Source: Desulforhopalus sp. (GTDB taxonomy: Bacteria; Desulfobacterota; Desulfobulbia; Desulfobulbales; Desulfocapsaceae). Taken from it: 64,000 bases of DNA. Under the pieces are notes generated by a model. That model was not told where the DNA came from. It saw only the letters and a program-made list of their open reading frames with translations, and made no database searches. This document shows, piece after piece, positions 63,148-64,000 of the stretch. Positions within the stretch are counted from its first letter, which is position 1, and each line of letters opens with the position of its first letter. The translations under genes and the position numbers were made by a program. The stretch is taken from NCBI GenBank assembly GCA_030247675.1, contig JAOTRX010000005.1:186001-250000 (forward strand), given 5' to 3'.

Positions 63148-63585
63148 ATGAAACCTGAAATAGAGGACCTTATCCCGCATCGGCCACCTTTTCTCTGGGT
63201 TGATCGAGTTGTATCGTTTTCAGACGACTGCATTCATACGGAAAAATATTTTCCCCCGGATTTGGAATGTTTCCGCGGCCACTACCCAGGTAACCCCATC
63301 ATGCCCGGTGTACTTCTCTGCGAAGCAATTTTCCAGAGTGGCGCTTTACTCATGTCAAAAAGAAATCCAGTAAATGAACCGAGAACGAATCAGATTCCAA
63401 TCTTAACGAGAATTGGCGGCGCAAAATTTAAGAAACCCGTTTTGCCGGGAGATACTGCTCAAATTAAAGTGACATTAAATGAAATAATGTCAGCGGCCTT
63501 TTTTTTCCAAGGCACATTAAAGGTCGATAATAAGGTCGCAGTATCGGTCGATTTTGTCTGTGCAATGGTTACTTCCTCTCCTTGA
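63148..63585 (+). CDS. fabZ: 3-hydroxyacyl-ACP dehydratase, FabZ type
   Basis: A 145-residue hotdog-fold dehydratase. The HRPPFLWVDRV loop and the catalytic pair His45 (RGHYPGNPIMPG) and Glu59 (LLCEAIFQSG) are intact. It removes water from the 3-hydroxyacyl-ACP to give an enoyl group. The cluster has no enoyl reductase, so double bonds may be retained for the flavoproteins to act on. It starts two bases after the fabG stop. It is the last cluster gene. Confidence 0.9.
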   Translation: MKPEIEDLIPHRPPFLWVDRVVSFSDDCIHTEKYFPPDLECFRGHYPGNPIMPGVLLCEAIFQSGALLMSKRNPVNEPRTNQIPILTRIGGAKFKKPVLPGDTAQIKVTLNEIMSAAFFFQGTLKVDNKVAVSVDFVCAMVTSSP

Positions 63586-63804
63586 AAGATCTGCAACTAT
63601 TTCACCAGTAAAGGTTTCTCTCTGCGCAAACTCATTAATGCGCCAATTGACCGGTTGAATTTTTAAGAAAAGTGGGTAAGATACCTGCTTTGAAAAAGTT
63701 TGCTCAATAACAACAAATCCATCCATCCAATAACCGAGTAAAACCGGGTCATGAACGATCGCCTGCGGTTGAGGCGATTGCACTGATAAAAGAAGGATCA
63801 CTCC

Positions 63805-64000
63805 GTGCAGTTATCAATTCTCGATATGGTTCGACATGCTGGCCCAGTCGGCCAGATGGTAATGCTTACCCTCCTCATTTTTTCACTTGTTTCGTGGACT
63901 ATTGTCTTTACGAAGGCTCGCCTTTTCAGAAAGGTCCGCATTGATTCTGAAGATTTCCTAGAGACGTTTTGGAATTCAGCCAACCTCAATGAAGCTAATA
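63805..64000 (+). CDS. tolQ: TolQ/ExbB/MotA-family proton channel subunit, N-terminal part
   Basis: The first 65 codons of a gene cut by the right edge. It starts at a GTG (63805) with AAGGA eight bases upstream. It begins LSILDMVRHAGPVGQMVMLTLLIFSL, continues SWTIVFTKARLFRKVR, the first transmembrane helix and amphipathic start of TolQ-type proteins. It belongs to the Tol-Pal envelope system or an ExbB relative. Its separation from the fabZ gene (219 bases) suggests it is not part of the lipid cluster. Confidence 0.82.
   Translation, partial: MQLSILDMVRHAGPVGQMVMLTLLIFSLVSWTIVFTKARLFRKVRIDSEDFLETFWNSANLNEAN

Noticed and set aside
63517..63801. 94-residue minus-strand frame over the fabZ end and the gap before tolQ
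   Set aside because: It overlaps the fabZ 3' end and the tolQ ribosome site, and has no recognised motif or ribosome site. The gap itself holds only a seven-base hairpin (ATCGCCT/AGGCGAT) without a T run.

Overview
The window looks like chromosomal DNA of a Gram-negative, anaerobic member of the Desulfobacterota, most likely the Desulfobulbales (sulfate-reducer relatives). That placement is an inference from gene content: the futalosine menaquinone pathway, a flavin-dependent thymidylate synthase, NifU/NifS-type Fe-S assembly, HEAT/cNMP/DUF4388/PilZ regulators and LPS-type genes, all at moderate G+C. There is no phage, insertion sequence, CRISPR array or rRNA. One tRNA gene is present. Genes are dense and run in short operons on both strands, and non-ATG starts are common.

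Layout. 1-5.3 kb: kdsB fragment, rsmJ, an rlmH/YkgJ/YqgE operon, and glycogen branching enzyme glgB followed by a 60-residue protein. 5.4-10.9 kb: a minus-strand series of a PilB/GspE-type ATPase with a fused cNMP-binding domain, an ELM1-family protein and a tandem double GT4 glycosyltransferase. 11.2-16.5 kb: nifU-nifS-thyX, a phosphohexomutase and a Trm112-like protein. 16.6-20.6 kb: proC-nadK, then a PHP phosphoesterase with an orphan NtrC-type regulator. 20.8-23.1 kb: two lipoproteins (one FlgO-like) and an SDR lacking its catalytic lysine. 23.2-26.6 kb: a minus operon of a small membrane protein, a cNMP/DUF4388 protein, a HEAT-like protein and a nitrilase with an unusual C-terminus. 26.9-28.4 kb: shikimate kinase-like protein and a TIGR01777 epimerase. 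28.5-37.5 kb: sigma factor, then mqnE-mqnC-deaminase-mqnA-ubiX-ubiA-DUF3108-purC, which together form most of the futalosine menaquinone pathway. 37.9-44 kb: malQ, tRNA-Glu(CUC), small and lipoprotein genes, an S4 protein, pepA and a CNNM/CBS membrane protein. 44-56.5 kb: HtrA protease, mgtE, DUF2065, purM, mogA, an EF-G paralogue, murJ, a phasin-like protein, dus and a large HEAT-cNMP-PilZ protein. 56.9-64 kb: an SH3 membrane protein, a six-gene lipid or polyketide-like cluster, and the start of tolQ.

The most interesting system is at 57915-63585: a ketoacyl synthase, a dedicated acyl carrier protein, two different CrtI (phytoene desaturase)-type flavoproteins, a FabG-type reductase and a FabZ-type dehydratase, all in one direction. 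This is a dedicated fatty-acid or polyene assembly line with two built-in desaturase/isomerase-like flavoenzymes. Its composition resembles gene sets proposed for ladderane or polyunsaturated lipid synthesis. The product cannot be read from the sequence. A secondary theme is signalling: three separate proteins carry Crp-like cNMP domains fused to non-transcription-factor modules (a pilus/secretion ATPase, DUF4388, HEAT plus PilZ).
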